64,000 bases of DNA from Thermomicrobium sp. 4228-Ro (GCF_026241205.1 NZ_JAPFQM010000001.1:1116001-1180000), one strand, 5' to 3'; counted from the first letter of the stretch, positions 1 through 8,541 are shown. Notes: generated from the sequence alone by a model not told the origin. Program-made: numbers and translations.

Positions 1-1
1 T

Positions 2-742
2 ATCCGGGCTCTCTCGCCGCATGCCCAGGTCGGCATCGCGCTCAACCTCTCGCCGGTCGTTCCGGCATCCGATTCCGACAGCGATCGAGCAGCTGCCCAG
101 GCCTACGACGGTATCCTCAATCGCTGGTTCCTCGACCCGCTCTTCGGGCGAGGCTATCCACGGGATACCCGCCAGCTTTTGGCCCGGTTCTTCGAACCGC
201 CGGAATCCGACTGCGATACCATCGCGGAGCCGCTCGACTTTCTGGGCGTGAACTACTACACGCCAGCGTTCGTCACCGCAGCACCGGAGGGCTCTCCTCA
301 GGGCATTGGCCTGCGTCTGCTCTCGCCCGAGGAACTGCGGGCTCGCGGATACGAGCTGACCGATATGGGCTGGGCGATCGTTCCCGATGGTCTCGAGCAG
401 CTCCTCGTCCGCCTGCAACGCGAGTACCGGCCGCCGGCGATCGTCATCACGGAGAACGGGGCTGCCTTCCCGGACGAGCCGGTCGATGGTCGAGTCCAGG
501 ACGATCAGCGGATCGCGTACCTCGCGGCGCACGTCGCTGCCGTGCACCGAGCCCTGGAAGCCGGCGTACCGGTTGGCGGCTATTTCGTCTGGTCACTCCT
601 CGACAATTTCGAATGGGCTCATGGGTACAGCAAGCGGTTCGGCATCGTCTACGTGGACTACACGACGCTCGCCCGCGTGCCCAAGGCAAGCTTCGACTGG
701 TACCGGACGGTGATCGCGAACAGAGCATTGCCGGACGGTTGA
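2..742 (+). CDS. GH1 family beta-glucosidase, C-terminal part (gene begins upstream of window)
   Basis: C-terminal 246 residues of a family 1 glycoside hydrolase, a retaining beta-glycosidase that releases terminal beta-linked sugars; whole enzymes are about 450 residues. The frame is open from base 2, so the start lies outside the window. Family landmarks are FLGVNYYTP near visible residue 80, the nucleophile motif VITENGAAF near residue 148 (its Glu is the catalytic nucleophile), and the late blocks YFVWSLLDNFEWAHGY and KRFGIVYVDY that shape the aglycone and -1 sites. No signal peptide can be judged because the N-terminus is missing. The acid/base NEP motif also lies upstream of the window. 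It ends 45 bases before gatC and is probably a separate transcription unit. Exact substrate cannot be told from this part. Confidence 0.95.
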   Translation: MRALSPHAQVGIALNLSPVVPASDSDSDRAAAQAYDGILNRWFLDPLFGRGYPRDTRQLLARFFEPPESDCDTIAEPLDFLGVNYYTPAFVTAAPEGSPQGIGLRLLSPEELRARGYELTDMGWAIVPDGLEQLLVRLQREYRPPAIVITENGAAFPDEPVDGRVQDDQRIAYLAAHVAAVHRALEAGVPVGGYFVWSLLDNFEWAHGYSKRFGIVYVDYTTLARVPKASFDWYRTVIANRALPDG

Positions 743-751
743 GTCACGACG

Positions 752-760
752 TGCTACACT
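752..760 (+). promoter_or_regulatory. Extended -10 promoter for gatC
   Basis: TGCTACACT is a TG-N extended -10 element (hexamer TACACT, 755-760) with no convincing -35. A start near 767 would give a leader of about 20 bases ending in the GAGGGGAGGAG ribosome site before the gatC ATG at 788. The call rests on motif fit alone. Confidence 0.45.
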
Positions 761-787
761 GCGGCCCGGCAGAGGGGAGGAGTCGCG

Positions 788-1081
788 ATGCGGCTGAGCC
801 GGGAGATCGTTGACCATGTGGCGATGCTCGCCCGACTCGGGTTGACGGAAGAAGAGCGCGAGCTCATGCGCGAGCAGCTTTCCTCGATCCTCGAACATGT
901 AAGTCGTATCCAGGAACTGGACACCGAAGCGATCCCGCCGACGGCGCAAGTGATCACGCTGCAGAACGTGTGGCGTGACGACGAAGTTCGTCCCTCTCTG
1001 CCGGTCGAGGCGGTGCTGGCGAACGCTCCGGAGAGCGAGGACGGTTTCTTCCGCGTGCATGCGGTGCTCGAGCAGAGCTGA
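788..1081 (+). CDS. gatC: Asp-tRNA(Asn)/Glu-tRNA(Gln) amidotransferase subunit C
   Basis: GatC, 97 aa (usual length about 95), the small subunit that wraps around GatA and stabilises the GatCAB amidotransferase. The complex converts Glu-tRNA(Gln) or Asp-tRNA(Asn) to the correct amide forms in the cytoplasm. The N-terminal helix pattern [19 protein letters not shown] and the later [11 protein letters not shown] segment match the family. The start at 788 follows GAGGGGAGGAG at good spacing. gatA begins 12 bases downstream, so the two are one operon; gatB is not in the window. A second route to Gln-tRNA fits with the gltX at 37527, which would be non-discriminating if no glnS exists. Confidence 0.96.
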   Translation: MRLSREIVDHVAMLARLGLTEEERELMREQLSSILEHVSRIQELDTEAIPPTAQVITLQNVWRDDEVRPSLPVEAVLANAPESEDGFFRVHAVLEQS

Positions 1082-1093
1082 AGGGGTGACGCG

Positions 1094-2563
1094 GTGACGA
1101 GCGAACTCATCCGTCTGACTGTGGCGCAAGCCCGGGTCTTGCTCGATCAGCGCGAGGTGAGCGCGGTCGAGCTTCTCGAGGCGCATCTGGCCCAGATCGA
1201 GCGGCTCGAGCCGCAGCTCCATGCCTTCATCACGCTGACCCCCGACATCGCTCGCCGGCAGGCTGAGGAAGCCGACCGACGTATCGCCCGCGGTGAGGCT
1301 GCTCCCCTGACCGGGATTCCGATCGGGCTCAAGGACAATCTGTGCACGGTCGATGCCCCGACGACGGCTGGCTCCCGCATTCTCCAGGGGTTCCTGTCGC
1401 CGTACGACGCGACGGTCGTCGCGCGACTCCGCGAGCAGGGAGCGGTCTTCCTCGGCAAGACCAATACCGACGAGTTCGCGATGGGTTCCTCCACCGAGAA
1501 CTCGGCCTATGGGCCGACCCGGAATCCGTGGGATCGGGAGCGCGTTCCCGGTGGCTCGAGCGGCGGCTCAGCTGCAGCCGTTGCCGCTGGGGAAGCCATG
1601 CTCGCGCTGGGTTCCGATACTGGCGGCTCGATCCGGCAGCCGGCTGGATTCTGCGGTATCGTCGGTCTCAAGCCGACCTACGGTCGCGTGTCCCGGTACG
1701 GGCTCATCGCATTCGCTTCCAGCCTCGACCAGATCGGGCCGTTCGGCCGGACGGTCGAAGACGTCGCCGTTCTCCTGCAGGTGATCGCTGGGTACGATCC
1801 GGCCGATTCCACATCGGTTCCGGTACCGGTACCGGACTACCGTGCCGCTCTCACTGGCGACATCCGCGGTCTGCGCATTGGCATCCCGGCCGAGTATCGG
1901 GTTGCCGGGATGGATCCGGCTGTCGAGCAGGTCATCGACCAGGCGCTGGCAACCCTGCAGGAGCTGGGCGCCGAGTTGGTTCCGGTTTCGCTCCCCCACA
2001 CCGAATACGCGCTCGCGACCTACTACATCATCGCACCGTCCGAGGCGAGTGCGAACCTCGCGCGCTACGACGGGATCAAGTACGGGTTGAGCCTACCTGG
2101 CGAGACCCTCCTGGAACGCTACCTCCGAACGCGCGGGGAAGGGTTCGGTCCCGAGGTCAAGCGCCGCATCATGCTCGGTACCTATGCGCTCAGCGCTGGG
2201 TACTACGACGCGTACTACGTCAAGGCGCAAAAGGTGCGGACGCTCATCAAGCGGGATTTCGATCAGGCGTTCGAGCGGGTCGACGTCATCGCTGCGCCGA
2301 CGTCACCGACCGTCGCTTTCCGTCTGGGTGAACGGACTGCTGACCCGCTGCAGATGTATCTCTCCGATGTCTTCACCATTCCGGCGAACATGGCAGGGCT
2401 TCCCGCCATCGCTGTCCCGTGCGGCTTCGCGCACGGGTTGCCAGTGAGTCTGCAATTCATGGGACGCCCGTTCGACGAGCCGACTCTGCTGCGTGTTGCG
2501 GACGCGTACGAGCGAGCGACTCCCTGGCATACGGAGTGGCCGAAGCTCGCAGTCGAGGCCTGA
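1094..2563 (+). CDS. gatA: Asp-tRNA(Asn)/Glu-tRNA(Gln) amidotransferase subunit A
   Basis: GatA, 489 aa (typical 480-490), the glutaminase subunit of GatCAB. It frees ammonia from glutamine or asparagine for transamidation on GatB. The amidase-signature Ser-cisSer-Lys triad is visible: Lys in GIPIGLKDN near residue 79, then the Gly/Ser-rich [12 protein letters not shown] and [16 protein letters not shown] around residues 154-180, followed by [14 protein letters not shown]. The GTG start follows AGGGGTGACGCG and sits 12 bases after gatC. The stop is followed after 3 bases by the FtsB-like gene, so all three are probably co-transcribed. Confidence 0.97.
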   Translation: MTSELIRLTVAQARVLLDQREVSAVELLEAHLAQIERLEPQLHAFITLTPDIARRQAEEADRRIARGEAAPLTGIPIGLKDNLCTVDAPTTAGSRILQGFLSPYDATVVARLREQGAVFLGKTNTDEFAMGSSTENSAYGPTRNPWDRERVPGGSSGGSAAAVAAGEAMLALGSDTGGSIRQPAGFCGIVGLKPTYGRVSRYGLIAFASSLDQIGPFGRTVEDVAVLLQVIAGYDPADSTSVPVPVPDYRAALTGDIRGLRIGIPAEYRVAGMDPAVEQVIDQALATLQELGAELVPVSLPHTEYALATYYIIAPSEASANLARYDGIKYGLSLPGETLLERYLRTRGEGFGPEVKRRIMLGTYALSAGYYDAYYVKAQKVRTLIKRDFDQAFERVDVIAAPTSPTVAFRLGERTADPLQMYLSDVFTIPANMAGLPAIAVPCGFAHGLPVSLQFMGRPFDEPTLLRVADAYERATPWHTEWPKLAVEA

Positions 2564-2566
2564 GCG

Positions 2567-2962
2567 ATGGTCTCTTCACTCGCCTGGCTCCGCAATGCGC
2601 TCGTCGTCGCGATCGCCTTCGCGATCGCCCTCTACTTCGTCGTCGCCTTCGGTCAGCAGGCCTGGCGGGCGCGGCAGCTCGAGGCGCAGGTCGCCGAGCG
2701 GCGGCAGGCACTGGCGGCGCTGGTGGCCGAACGGGACGAACTCGCCCGGCAGCTCGCCGATCTCGAGGGTGACCGCTATCGTGCGTACGTCGAGCGTACA
2801 GCGCGCCGGGAGCTCAATCTTACCTATCCCGGCGAAACAGTGCTCCTCGTCGAGTGGCAGGATGCTCCGCGCCCTGTCACAGAGCCGACCGTCGTCCCGA
2901 CGCCGACACCGCAGCCGAACTGGGCAAGGTGGCTGGAGCGACTCCGCTTGCCTGAACCGTGA
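2567..2962 (+). CDS. FtsB/DivIC-like septum formation initiator
   Basis: 131 aa bitopic membrane protein with one N-terminal transmembrane helix (about residues 8-29, VVAIAFAIALYFVVAF core) followed by a heptad-rich coiled coil (about 35-75, rich in A/E/R/L), then a short domain with YVERTARRELNLTYPGE and a Pro/Thr-rich tail. That order is typical of the FtsB/DivIC family, which bridges FtsL and FtsQ/DivIB in the divisome at the inner face of the outer leaflet. The YVE-ARRELN motif close to the end of the coil supports the family. It starts 3 bases after gatA and so is translationally close to it. The C-terminal PTPTPQPN stretch is probably disordered. Family assignment is good; a division role is inferred. 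Confidence 0.8.
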   Translation: MVSSLAWLRNALVVAIAFAIALYFVVAFGQQAWRARQLEAQVAERRQALAALVAERDELARQLADLEGDRYRAYVERTARRELNLTYPGETVLLVEWQDAPRPVTEPTVVPTPTPQPNWARWLERLRLPEP

Positions 2963-2965
2963 CGC

Positions 2966-3706
2966 TCAGGCGTCAGTGGCCGACCGATGGTCGAACAGGA
3001 ACGGCTGCTGCAGCACGCCGTTGGCGAGTGCGAAGATCGCCGCTTGCGTCCGATCCTTGACACCGAGCTTGTCGAACAGCAGCGAGAGGCGATTCTTCAC
3101 CGTGCTCTCGGCCAGGCAGAGCGCCTCGGCGATCTCCTTGTTGCTGAGTCCGGAGGCGACGAGCTGCAAGAGCTGCGTTTCCCGGCGCGTGAGCCGCACG
3201 CCTGGTTGGGTCTCCTGAAGGACACTCCAGCGCTGCACCTCGCGCAAGAGGAGACCGCTGTAGCTCGCGCTGGCGTAACTCTCACCCCGGAGTACGGCAC
3301 GCAGGGCCTCGATCAGCTCGTGCACGCTCGCTTCTGATGCGACCAGTGCATCCACCCCTGCCCGAGCCAGCGCGAGAACGTACTCCTTGTCCCCGCCGAG
3401 CCCGTAGACCACGATCTTCGGCGATGGGCGGCCGTCTACAGTGGGCACCTGTGGAATGCGTCGGATCGCTCGGACGAAGCGGACCAGTGGCGCGCCGAAG
3501 TGGGCCGATACGAGAACCACCTCCGGGTGCTGCCAATCGACGAGGCTCGCAAGGCGGGCCAGCTCACCGACTTCCGCGACGACACGCAATCCTTCCGTCG
3601 CTTCCAGGAAGTGGCGCAGGCTCTGGCGTACCGCGGCCTGTGGGTCCGCTACGACCAGCGCCGGAGTCGGTTTGCGTTGTTCCTTCCGATTCGTGCTCGC
3701 CGCCAA
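2966..3706 (-). CDS. LuxR-type transcriptional regulator with degenerate receiver domain
   Basis: 246 aa, NarL/FixJ layout: an N-terminal receiver-like domain (about 15-150) and a C-terminal LuxR helix-turn-helix (about 175-240; LTRRETQLLQLVASGLSNKE, then AESTVKNRLS). A TTG start at 3706 is chosen because GGAAGG lies 8 bases upstream and the receiver fold begins just after (PALVVADPQAAV); the frame stays open to 3940 but that extension is not protein-like. The receiver lacks the expected residues: the phospho-acceptor position reads VVLVSAHFGAP rather than VLLDxxMP, the acidic pocket reads VADPQ, and the switch Lys is absent (LVASEAS). It probably works without phosphorylation. Divergent from the sigma factor gene with 232 bases between, so it may control that promoter region; this is inference. 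Confidence 0.85.
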   Translation of the reverse strand: MAASTNRKEQRKPTPALVVADPQAAVRQSLRHFLEATEGLRVVAEVGELARLASLVDWQHPEVVLVSAHFGAPLVRFVRAIRRIPQVPTVDGRPSPKIVVYGLGGDKEYVLALARAGVDALVASEASVHELIEALRAVLRGESYASASYSGLLLREVQRWSVLQETQPGVRLTRRETQLLQLVASGLSNKEIAEALCLAESTVKNRLSLLFDKLGVKDRTQAAIFALANGVLQQPFLFDHRSATDA

Positions 3707-3938
3707 AAGCGAATACCTTCCAACAGATGTCCGATCCCTCCTTCTGGTGTAACGGCCCGTTCGTGAGAAGCTTACATAGGACTTTCGGTCTACTCGCGAG
3801 ACTGGAGGGGTGGGCAGCACGGCGCGCTGGTGCGGAGTCGTCCACGCGGCTCCGACGCACACGCTGCCCCGCATGCTGCTGGACAGCCCGCTCCGCTGTC
3901 GGGTACCGTTCCGGCAACGAGAGGATGGCTGCGGTCCC

Positions 3939-4565
3939 ATGGTCGCGAGCGATCCCGATGCGACACTGGTCGCAGCGGCGCAAGCCGGTGACCAGACGGC
4001 ATTCGCGACACTGGTGCGGCGCTACCAGGGCCTCGTCTTCGCTCTGTGCGTCCGTCTCCTCGGTGATCGTGATGCAGCTGAGGACATCACACAGGAAGCG
4101 TTCATCCGTGCCTATCTCTCACTGGATCGCTTCCGGGGTACGAACTTCCGTGCCTGGATCTTGCGGATCGCTCACAACGCTGCGCTGGATCATCTGCGCG
4201 CTGCTCGCCGTCATCCTCATCTCCCGCTGGAGCGAGCCCCGGAACACCCGAGCCAAAACGAGCCGGCGTTGCAGGTCGAGCAACACGGGCTGGTCGCTGC
4301 GCTGGAGGCGGCACTCGCCGCACTACCGACCGAGCAACGGGCGGTCGTGGTGCTCGTCGATGTCGAGGGGCTTTCGTACGAGGAAGCAGCGGACGTGCTC
4401 GACGTTCCAGTCGGAACAGTGAAGTCGCGGCTCGCCCGGGCACGGGTGCGGCTCCGTGCCTCGCTGGAGGCTGACCCGCGCGCGAGGGAACTGCTCGTGC
4501 TTACGGGACGTCCTCCTCATGACGTCGGGTCAGCAGGGCAGAATCCGGCGTCGGATGCAGAATGA
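3939..4565 (+). CDS. ECF-family RNA polymerase sigma factor (sigma-70 family)
   Basis: 208 aa sigma factor with regions 2 and 4 only. Region 2 (about residues 20-90) contains FATLVRRYQGLVFALCVRLL and DAAEDITQEAFIRAY, the core-binding segment, then FRAWILRIAHNAALDHLRA, the -10 recognition part. Region 4 (about 125-175) has LPTEQRAVVVLVDVEGLSYE and the helix-turn-helix VPVGTVKSRLARARVRLR. The ATG at 3939 is chosen because the family N-terminus (DPDATLVAAAQAGD) follows at once; the open frame before it is Cys/Arg-rich and not coding in character. The anti-sigma factor gene starts 12 bases downstream, the usual regulator pairing for this class. Target promoters cannot be inferred. Confidence 0.94.
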   Translation: MVASDPDATLVAAAQAGDQTAFATLVRRYQGLVFALCVRLLGDRDAAEDITQEAFIRAYLSLDRFRGTNFRAWILRIAHNAALDHLRAARRHPHLPLERAPEHPSQNEPALQVEQHGLVAALEAALAALPTEQRAVVVLVDVEGLSYEEAADVLDVPVGTVKSRLARARVRLRASLEADPRARELLVLTGRPPHDVGSAGQNPASDAE

Positions 4566-4577
4566 GGTGGGTTGACG

Positions 4578-5264
4578 ATGACGCTCGGAACCAACCATCT
4601 CTCCGACGAACAACTGGCACTCCTGGCGACCGACGTACCGGAACCGGCGCTCGCTACTCACCTCGAGTCATGCGCCGCATGCCGCGCACGCTTGGAGCAG
4701 TACCAGGCCCTCGTGAGTGCGCTGCGGACGCTTCCGCGACCAGCGTTGCCACGCGATTTCGTGTTCGACCCGCAGTCAGTAGCCAGGCTCCGCTCCGCGC
4801 CCTGGTGGTGGCGCTATCGTTTCCCGATCCGGGTAGCGACCCTGCTCGCTGCCACGTTTCTCCTCCTGCTCGTCACCAGTGCAGTCGTGCTCGTTCCATC
4901 GGGTACGCCGTCGAACGAACGCGTCGCGATCGAGGAGCGTTCGCCGGCAGCAGCCGCAACGGACGTGGGGTCGACACCGACCCTCACCGAGGCAGGTGCT
5001 GGCGAGGAAGTCGCACCTGCGATTCAGGCGCTTGCAGCTTCTCCGACAGCGTCGAGTGAGCGGACTGCGACAGTGCAGACGAAGGTGCCCTCAGCTACTC
5101 CGCCTCTCGATGAACACGAGACGAGCGTGCTGCTCGGAGCGTTCGGCCACCTGCTCCTGTACGGTGCGATCGGTGCCCTGGCGATCGTCACGATCCTCGG
5201 CTTCGTCATCGGTTTCGTGCTTCCGCTCGTGCGGCGACCGCCGCAGTCGTTTCGGCTGCCGTGA
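4578..5264 (+). CDS. Membrane anti-sigma factor with zinc-binding HxxxCxxC motif
   Basis: 228 aa. Residues 1-50 form a cytoplasmic anti-sigma domain of the ZAS/zf-HC2 type with the motif THLESCAACRARLE (His-x3-Cys-x2-Cys). A transmembrane helix follows near 85-107 (IRVATLLAATFLLLLVTSAV), then a Ser/Thr/Ala-rich extracytoplasmic stretch, and a second hydrophobic segment near 190-215 (FGHLLLYGAIGALAIVTILG). Co-transcribed with the ECF sigma at 3939, which it should hold at the membrane until a signal releases it. ATG at 4578 is preferred over a TTG at 4572 because GAGGTGG sits 7 bases upstream of the ATG. A second membrane span is less common in this class; the signal is unknown. Confidence 0.85.
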   Translation: MTLGTNHLSDEQLALLATDVPEPALATHLESCAACRARLEQYQALVSALRTLPRPALPRDFVFDPQSVARLRSAPWWWRYRFPIRVATLLAATFLLLLVTSAVVLVPSGTPSNERVAIEERSPAAAATDVGSTPTLTEAGAGEEVAPAIQALAASPTASSERTATVQTKVPSATPPLDEHETSVLLGAFGHLLLYGAIGALAIVTILGFVIGFVLPLVRRPPQSFRLP

Positions 5265-5342
5265 CCCGATCGGAACCGAGAGGAGCTCTCGGACGTCTTT
5301 CTCTCGGAACAGGAACGGAGTCGTTTCGAGAGGATGGCAGGT

Positions 5343-6074
5343 ATGACACGAAGGTGGCTCGCTGGTATCGTCGCGCTCGTATCGCTGGCTGTGCTCGGGT
5401 TGGTTCTCAACGTCTTCAGCTCCTTGCCGGCGACGGACGGAGCGGCTGCCCAGGGAACCGCGACGAACGAGCGCGTGATCAGTGTTTCGGGTGAGGGGAG
5501 GGTGACGGTCGCACCGGACATCGCGACGCTCACGCTTGGCGTGGAGGTGTTCGACAGGGACGCGGCCGTTGCGCAACAGGCCGTGGCTGACCGGATGACC
5601 GCTGTGCTTGCGGTGTTCCGGCAGGCCGGAATTCCGGACAACTCGGTCAAGACTGTCCTCTACACGATCTCGGTCGAGCGCGACTGGCAGCAACCCGCTG
5701 CACCGGTCACCGGCTATCGCGTCACGCAGCTCATCGAAGTCCAGGTGCGACCGATCGATCGGGTGGGCCCACTCTTGACGGAGGCAGTCCAGGCTGGGGC
5801 GAACGTGGTGCAGCAGGTGAGCTTTTCGCTCGCGAACCCAGCTGCTGCGCTCCGTCAGGCTCGCGAACTCGCTGTCCGTGACGCGCACGACAAGGCAGCG
5901 CAGCTCGCTCAGCTGACGGGTGTCGGTTTGGGCGAGCCGGTACGGATCGTCGAGTCGGCGGCGGCGCCGCCAGTTCCCGTGCCGGCTGCCCGGGAAGCGC
6001 CGGGGGCTGCTCCGGTTCCTGCCGGTGAGGCGGTGGTCACGGTCTCGGTCTCGATCGACTACGCGATCCGCTGA
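5343..6074 (+). CDS. Secreted SIMPL (DUF541) domain protein
   Basis: 243 aa exported protein with a signal peptide or anchor (MTRRWLAGIVALVSLAVLGL) and one SIMPL/DUF541 domain (about 40-240). The family start is visible as ISVSGEGRVTVAPDIATL, followed by the helix with AVAQQAVADRMTAV and the YTISVERDW strand, then GYRVTQLIEVQVRPID. Members such as the oxidative-stress protein YggE and the eukaryotic SIMPL share this fold; a precise biochemical role is not known. ATG 5343 is preferred over ATG 5334 because GAGAGG ends only at the earlier ATG. It follows the anti-sigma gene by 78 bases and could be a target of, or co-transcribed with, the sigma operon. Confidence 0.85.
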   Translation: MTRRWLAGIVALVSLAVLGLVLNVFSSLPATDGAAAQGTATNERVISVSGEGRVTVAPDIATLTLGVEVFDRDAAVAQQAVADRMTAVLAVFRQAGIPDNSVKTVLYTISVERDWQQPAAPVTGYRVTQLIEVQVRPIDRVGPLLTEAVQAGANVVQQVSFSLANPAAALRQARELAVRDAHDKAAQLAQLTGVGLGEPVRIVESAAAPPVPVPAAREAPGAAPVPAGEAVVTVSVSIDYAIR

Positions 6075-6164
6075 ACGCTCCGGGTAGGATTGAGCGGGCG
6101 ACGAGCGGAACGAGCCGCTCTCGCCCCATCGCGTGCTGGACTGTTCCGGTGAACTGGAGCGGCG

Positions 6165-7100
6165 ATGCAGCTGACGCGGCGCTCGTTCCTATTCGGGATC
6201 GGTGGGCTCATCGTGGGTGGCTGTCGGCGTCGTGTCGCTGCTGTGTCGCTGGCGCCGGCGGCGACTTACCCAGGTGGCCGGTATCTCATCGAAGTCAGTG
6301 AACTCCGCGATCGTCTCGGTGAACCGGGGCTGATCGTCCTGGATGCGAGTCCGTTGCGTGACTTTCTCGCCGGCCACGTACCCGGTGCTCGTCACGTCTG
6401 GTGGCAGGACACGGTCGAAGTGCACAACGAGGTCTATGGGATGCTGGTCGGCGAACCGCGACGCAGTCAGCTCTTGCACGAGATCGGTCTGGATGCGACC
6501 GACGAGGTCGTCGTCTACGAGCGGGGAGATGGTCGTGGTGCCTGTCGCTGGTTCTGGTTCCTGCATGCGGTCGGCTTCGGCCGCGTCCGGTTGCTCCATG
6601 GTGGCTTCGCTGCCTGGGTCGCGGCAGGCTTGCCGGTCTCGCGCCGTCTCCCACCCCGTGCACCGGCCGGGACGTTCCAGGCTACGCTCCGCTATGAGGT
6701 GCTGGCTGAACTTCCCGATGTCCTCGCTGCACTCGAGGATCCAGCAGCTCGGATCCTGGACAACCGGAGCGAGACGGAGCAGGCGGAGACGTGGCAGGGG
6801 CGCTTGCGACGTGGGCGTATTCCTGGGTCGGTCTCCGTTCCCTGGCCGTCGTTGCTTGCCGGTGACCCGCCGGTCGCGTTTCGCCCACCGGAGGAACTCG
6901 CCGCGCTGTATCAGGCAGCTGGTCTCCAGCACGAGCAACGCGTTCTGGTGACCGGTCTCCACAGTCCCAATGCGGCGATCAGTTACGTGTCGTTGCGCCT
7001 GCTCGATGTTCCGAACGTTCGGGTCTACGACGGATCGTGGGCACAATGGGGTGCGATCAACGACCTGCCGATCGAGCCGCTGACTGCCTCGAGGCCGTGA
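6165..7100 (+). CDS. Two-domain rhodanese-like sulfurtransferase homologue, Tat/lipoprotein signal, active-site Cys missing
   Basis: 311 aa. The N-terminus has a twin-arginine motif and lipobox (TRRSFLFGIGGLIVGGC), so it is probably a Tat-exported lipoprotein. Two rhodanese domains follow (about 45-165 and 175-305). The C-terminal domain, catalytic in thiosulfate and mercaptopyruvate sulfurtransferases, should carry a CRxGxR/T loop; here the loop is VLVTGLHSPNAAIS, with Gly where Cys is expected. The surrounding family signature VRVYDGSWAQWG is intact, so the fold is kept but sulfur transfer by the usual persulfide mechanism is unlikely. The last codons overlap the GTG of the pyrophosphatase by four bases, which suggests translational coupling. 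Confidence 0.9.
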   Translation: MQLTRRSFLFGIGGLIVGGCRRRVAAVSLAPAATYPGGRYLIEVSELRDRLGEPGLIVLDASPLRDFLAGHVPGARHVWWQDTVEVHNEVYGMLVGEPRRSQLLHEIGLDATDEVVVYERGDGRGACRWFWFLHAVGFGRVRLLHGGFAAWVAAGLPVSRRLPPRAPAGTFQATLRYEVLAELPDVLAALEDPAARILDNRSETEQAETWQGRLRRGRIPGSVSVPWPSLLAGDPPVAFRPPEELAALYQAAGLQHEQRVLVTGLHSPNAAISYVSLRLLDVPNVRVYDGSWAQWGAINDLPIEPLTASRP

Positions 7101-7525
7101 TCGAAGATCCAGCCGGTTCGCTCGTCCGGCACATGTACGATCCGGCCAGCGGGACGTGGCGCACGTTCCCGCATCCGCACGCGAGGCGTCCCTGGCCGGC
7201 GAACTATGGCTACCTCGTGGGCACGTACAATCCTTCCGACGATGACGCGCTGGATGTCATCGTCCTCGCCGGTGAGCCGCTACCGACTGGAACGCGGGTG
7301 ACCGTCCGACCGGTCGGACTGCTCCGGCGGGCCAGTGGCGATGACAAGATCGTCGCTGTACGGTGCGACGATCCACGGTATGGCTCGGTGCGGCGACTCG
7401 CTGAGGTACCAGCTGAAGATCTCGACCGCATTCTGGGCTGGTTCGCAGATTGGGAGCAGCCACCGCCGGAGCTGGCCGACGAACAGGCTGCCTGGGCGAC
7501 CATCGAGGCCGCACGCTGCTCGTGA
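7097..7525 (+). CDS. Family I inorganic pyrophosphatase-like protein
   Basis: 142 aa, short for soluble family I pyrophosphatase (about 170-180), which hydrolyses PPi to phosphate in the cytoplasm. Matching segments are FPHPHARRPWPANYGYLVGT (the P-x-NYG-x3-T block), the metal-binding DDDALDVIVL (canonical D-x-D-P-x-D-V; the Pro is Ala here), TVRPVGLLR and the GDDKIVAVRCDDPRY block. The N-terminal KYE motif and the C-terminal YK motif of standard enzymes are absent. The GTG at 7097 overlaps the rhodanese stop as GTGA and is preferred to the in-frame ATG at 7037 inside that gene. Probably an active but divergent PPase; another phosphoanhydride substrate is possible. Confidence 0.8.
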   Translation: MIEDPAGSLVRHMYDPASGTWRTFPHPHARRPWPANYGYLVGTYNPSDDDALDVIVLAGEPLPTGTRVTVRPVGLLRRASGDDKIVAVRCDDPRYGSVRRLAEVPAEDLDRILGWFADWEQPPPELADEQAAWATIEAARCS

Positions 7526-7540
7526 GGAGGAGATCGCAGG

Positions 7541-8527
7541 ATGTCGTCCTTCAGAGTCCTCGTAACGGGTGGAGCTGGGTACGTCGGCTCCTTCACCGTG
7601 CGGGCGCTTCAGGAGGCCGGGTACGAGGTCATCGTCTACGACAACCTCCAGCAAGGCCACCGCGCGGCCGTCTGCGCGCCGCTCGTCGTCGGCGAACTCG
7701 TCGACCGGGAAGCGGTGTTCGCCTGTTTCCGACGCTGGCGCTTCGATGCGGTGGTGCACCTGGCTGCCTACACCTCGGTGCGCGAGTCAGTGGAAAACCC
7801 CAAGAAGTACGTCGTCCACAACGTCGGTGGATCGATCGTCTTGCTCGATGCCTGCCTCGCTCATGACGTCCCATACGTCGTGTTTTCGTCGACTTCGGAA
7901 GTCTACGGCGAGGCGCGCTACTTGCCGCTGGACGAGGATCATCCGACCGAGCCGACGAACCCCTACGGTGCGACGAAGCTCCAGGTAGAGCAGTATCTGC
8001 GTTGGTACGATGCTGCGTATGGCCTGCGCTCGATCAGCTTGCGCTACTTCAATGCCGCTGGAGCTGCGCTCGATGGTTCGATGGGCGAAGACCACCGGCC
8101 GGAGGAACACCTGATCCCGAATGCGATCCGCGGTGCACTCGGCTTGCAGCCATTTCGCCTCACTTCCGCGCCAGTCGAGACACCCGACGGCACCACGATC
8201 CGCGACTACGTCCACGTCCTCGATCTCGCCGAAGCGCATGTCCGAGCGCTCGAGGCGCTCCGTCGGGGCTATCCGACGGACGTGATCAATCTCGGGAGCG
8301 GTGTCGGCTATTCCACGCGCCAGATCGTCGAGCTGGTGCAGGAGTTGACCGGTGTCCGCTTCCCGATCGAGCGGGGCGAGCCGCGTCCGGGGGAGCCCCC
8401 CGTCAAGTACGCGAGTTTCGCCAAGGCGGAACGGGTGCTCGGCTGGCGACCCCGTTACGGGATCGAGGAGATCATCGCCTCAGCGGTTCGCTGGCACACC
8501 CGCTTCCCCACCGGATATCCCGATTGA
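7541..8527 (+). CDS. galE: UDP-glucose 4-epimerase
   Basis: 328 aa extended short-chain dehydrogenase that interconverts UDP-glucose and UDP-galactose (or their N-acetyl forms) using tightly bound NAD. The Rossmann motif VTGGAGYVGS (residues 8-17), DNLQQGH, the SSTSEVYGE block with the catalytic Ser/Thr, and the YGATKLQVE motif (catalytic Tyr-x3-Lys, near 146-150) are all present, with SLRYFNAAGA and DGTTIRDYVHVLDLA downstream. Strong ribosome site GAGGAGGA lies upstream of the ATG. smc follows after 14 bases. Role is probably in surface polysaccharide precursor supply. Confidence 0.95.
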   Translation: MSSFRVLVTGGAGYVGSFTVRALQEAGYEVIVYDNLQQGHRAAVCAPLVVGELVDREAVFACFRRWRFDAVVHLAAYTSVRESVENPKKYVVHNVGGSIVLLDACLAHDVPYVVFSSTSEVYGEARYLPLDEDHPTEPTNPYGATKLQVEQYLRWYDAAYGLRSISLRYFNAAGAALDGSMGEDHRPEEHLIPNAIRGALGLQPFRLTSAPVETPDGTTIRDYVHVLDLAEAHVRALEALRRGYPTDVINLGSGVGYSTRQIVELVQELTGVRFPIERGEPRPGEPPVKYASFAKAERVLGWRPRYGIEEIIASAVRWHTRFPTGYPD

Positions 8528-8541
8528 GCGGTGAGCGACCG

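Noticed and set aside
3707-3940. N-terminal extension of the LuxR regulator
   Set aside because: Ser/Arg-rich and not receiver-like; TTG 3706 has a ribosome site and fits the fold start.
8002-8541. N-terminal extension of SMC by 180 codons
   Set aside because: It overlaps galE in another frame and is not SMC-like; the family N-terminus starts at 8542.
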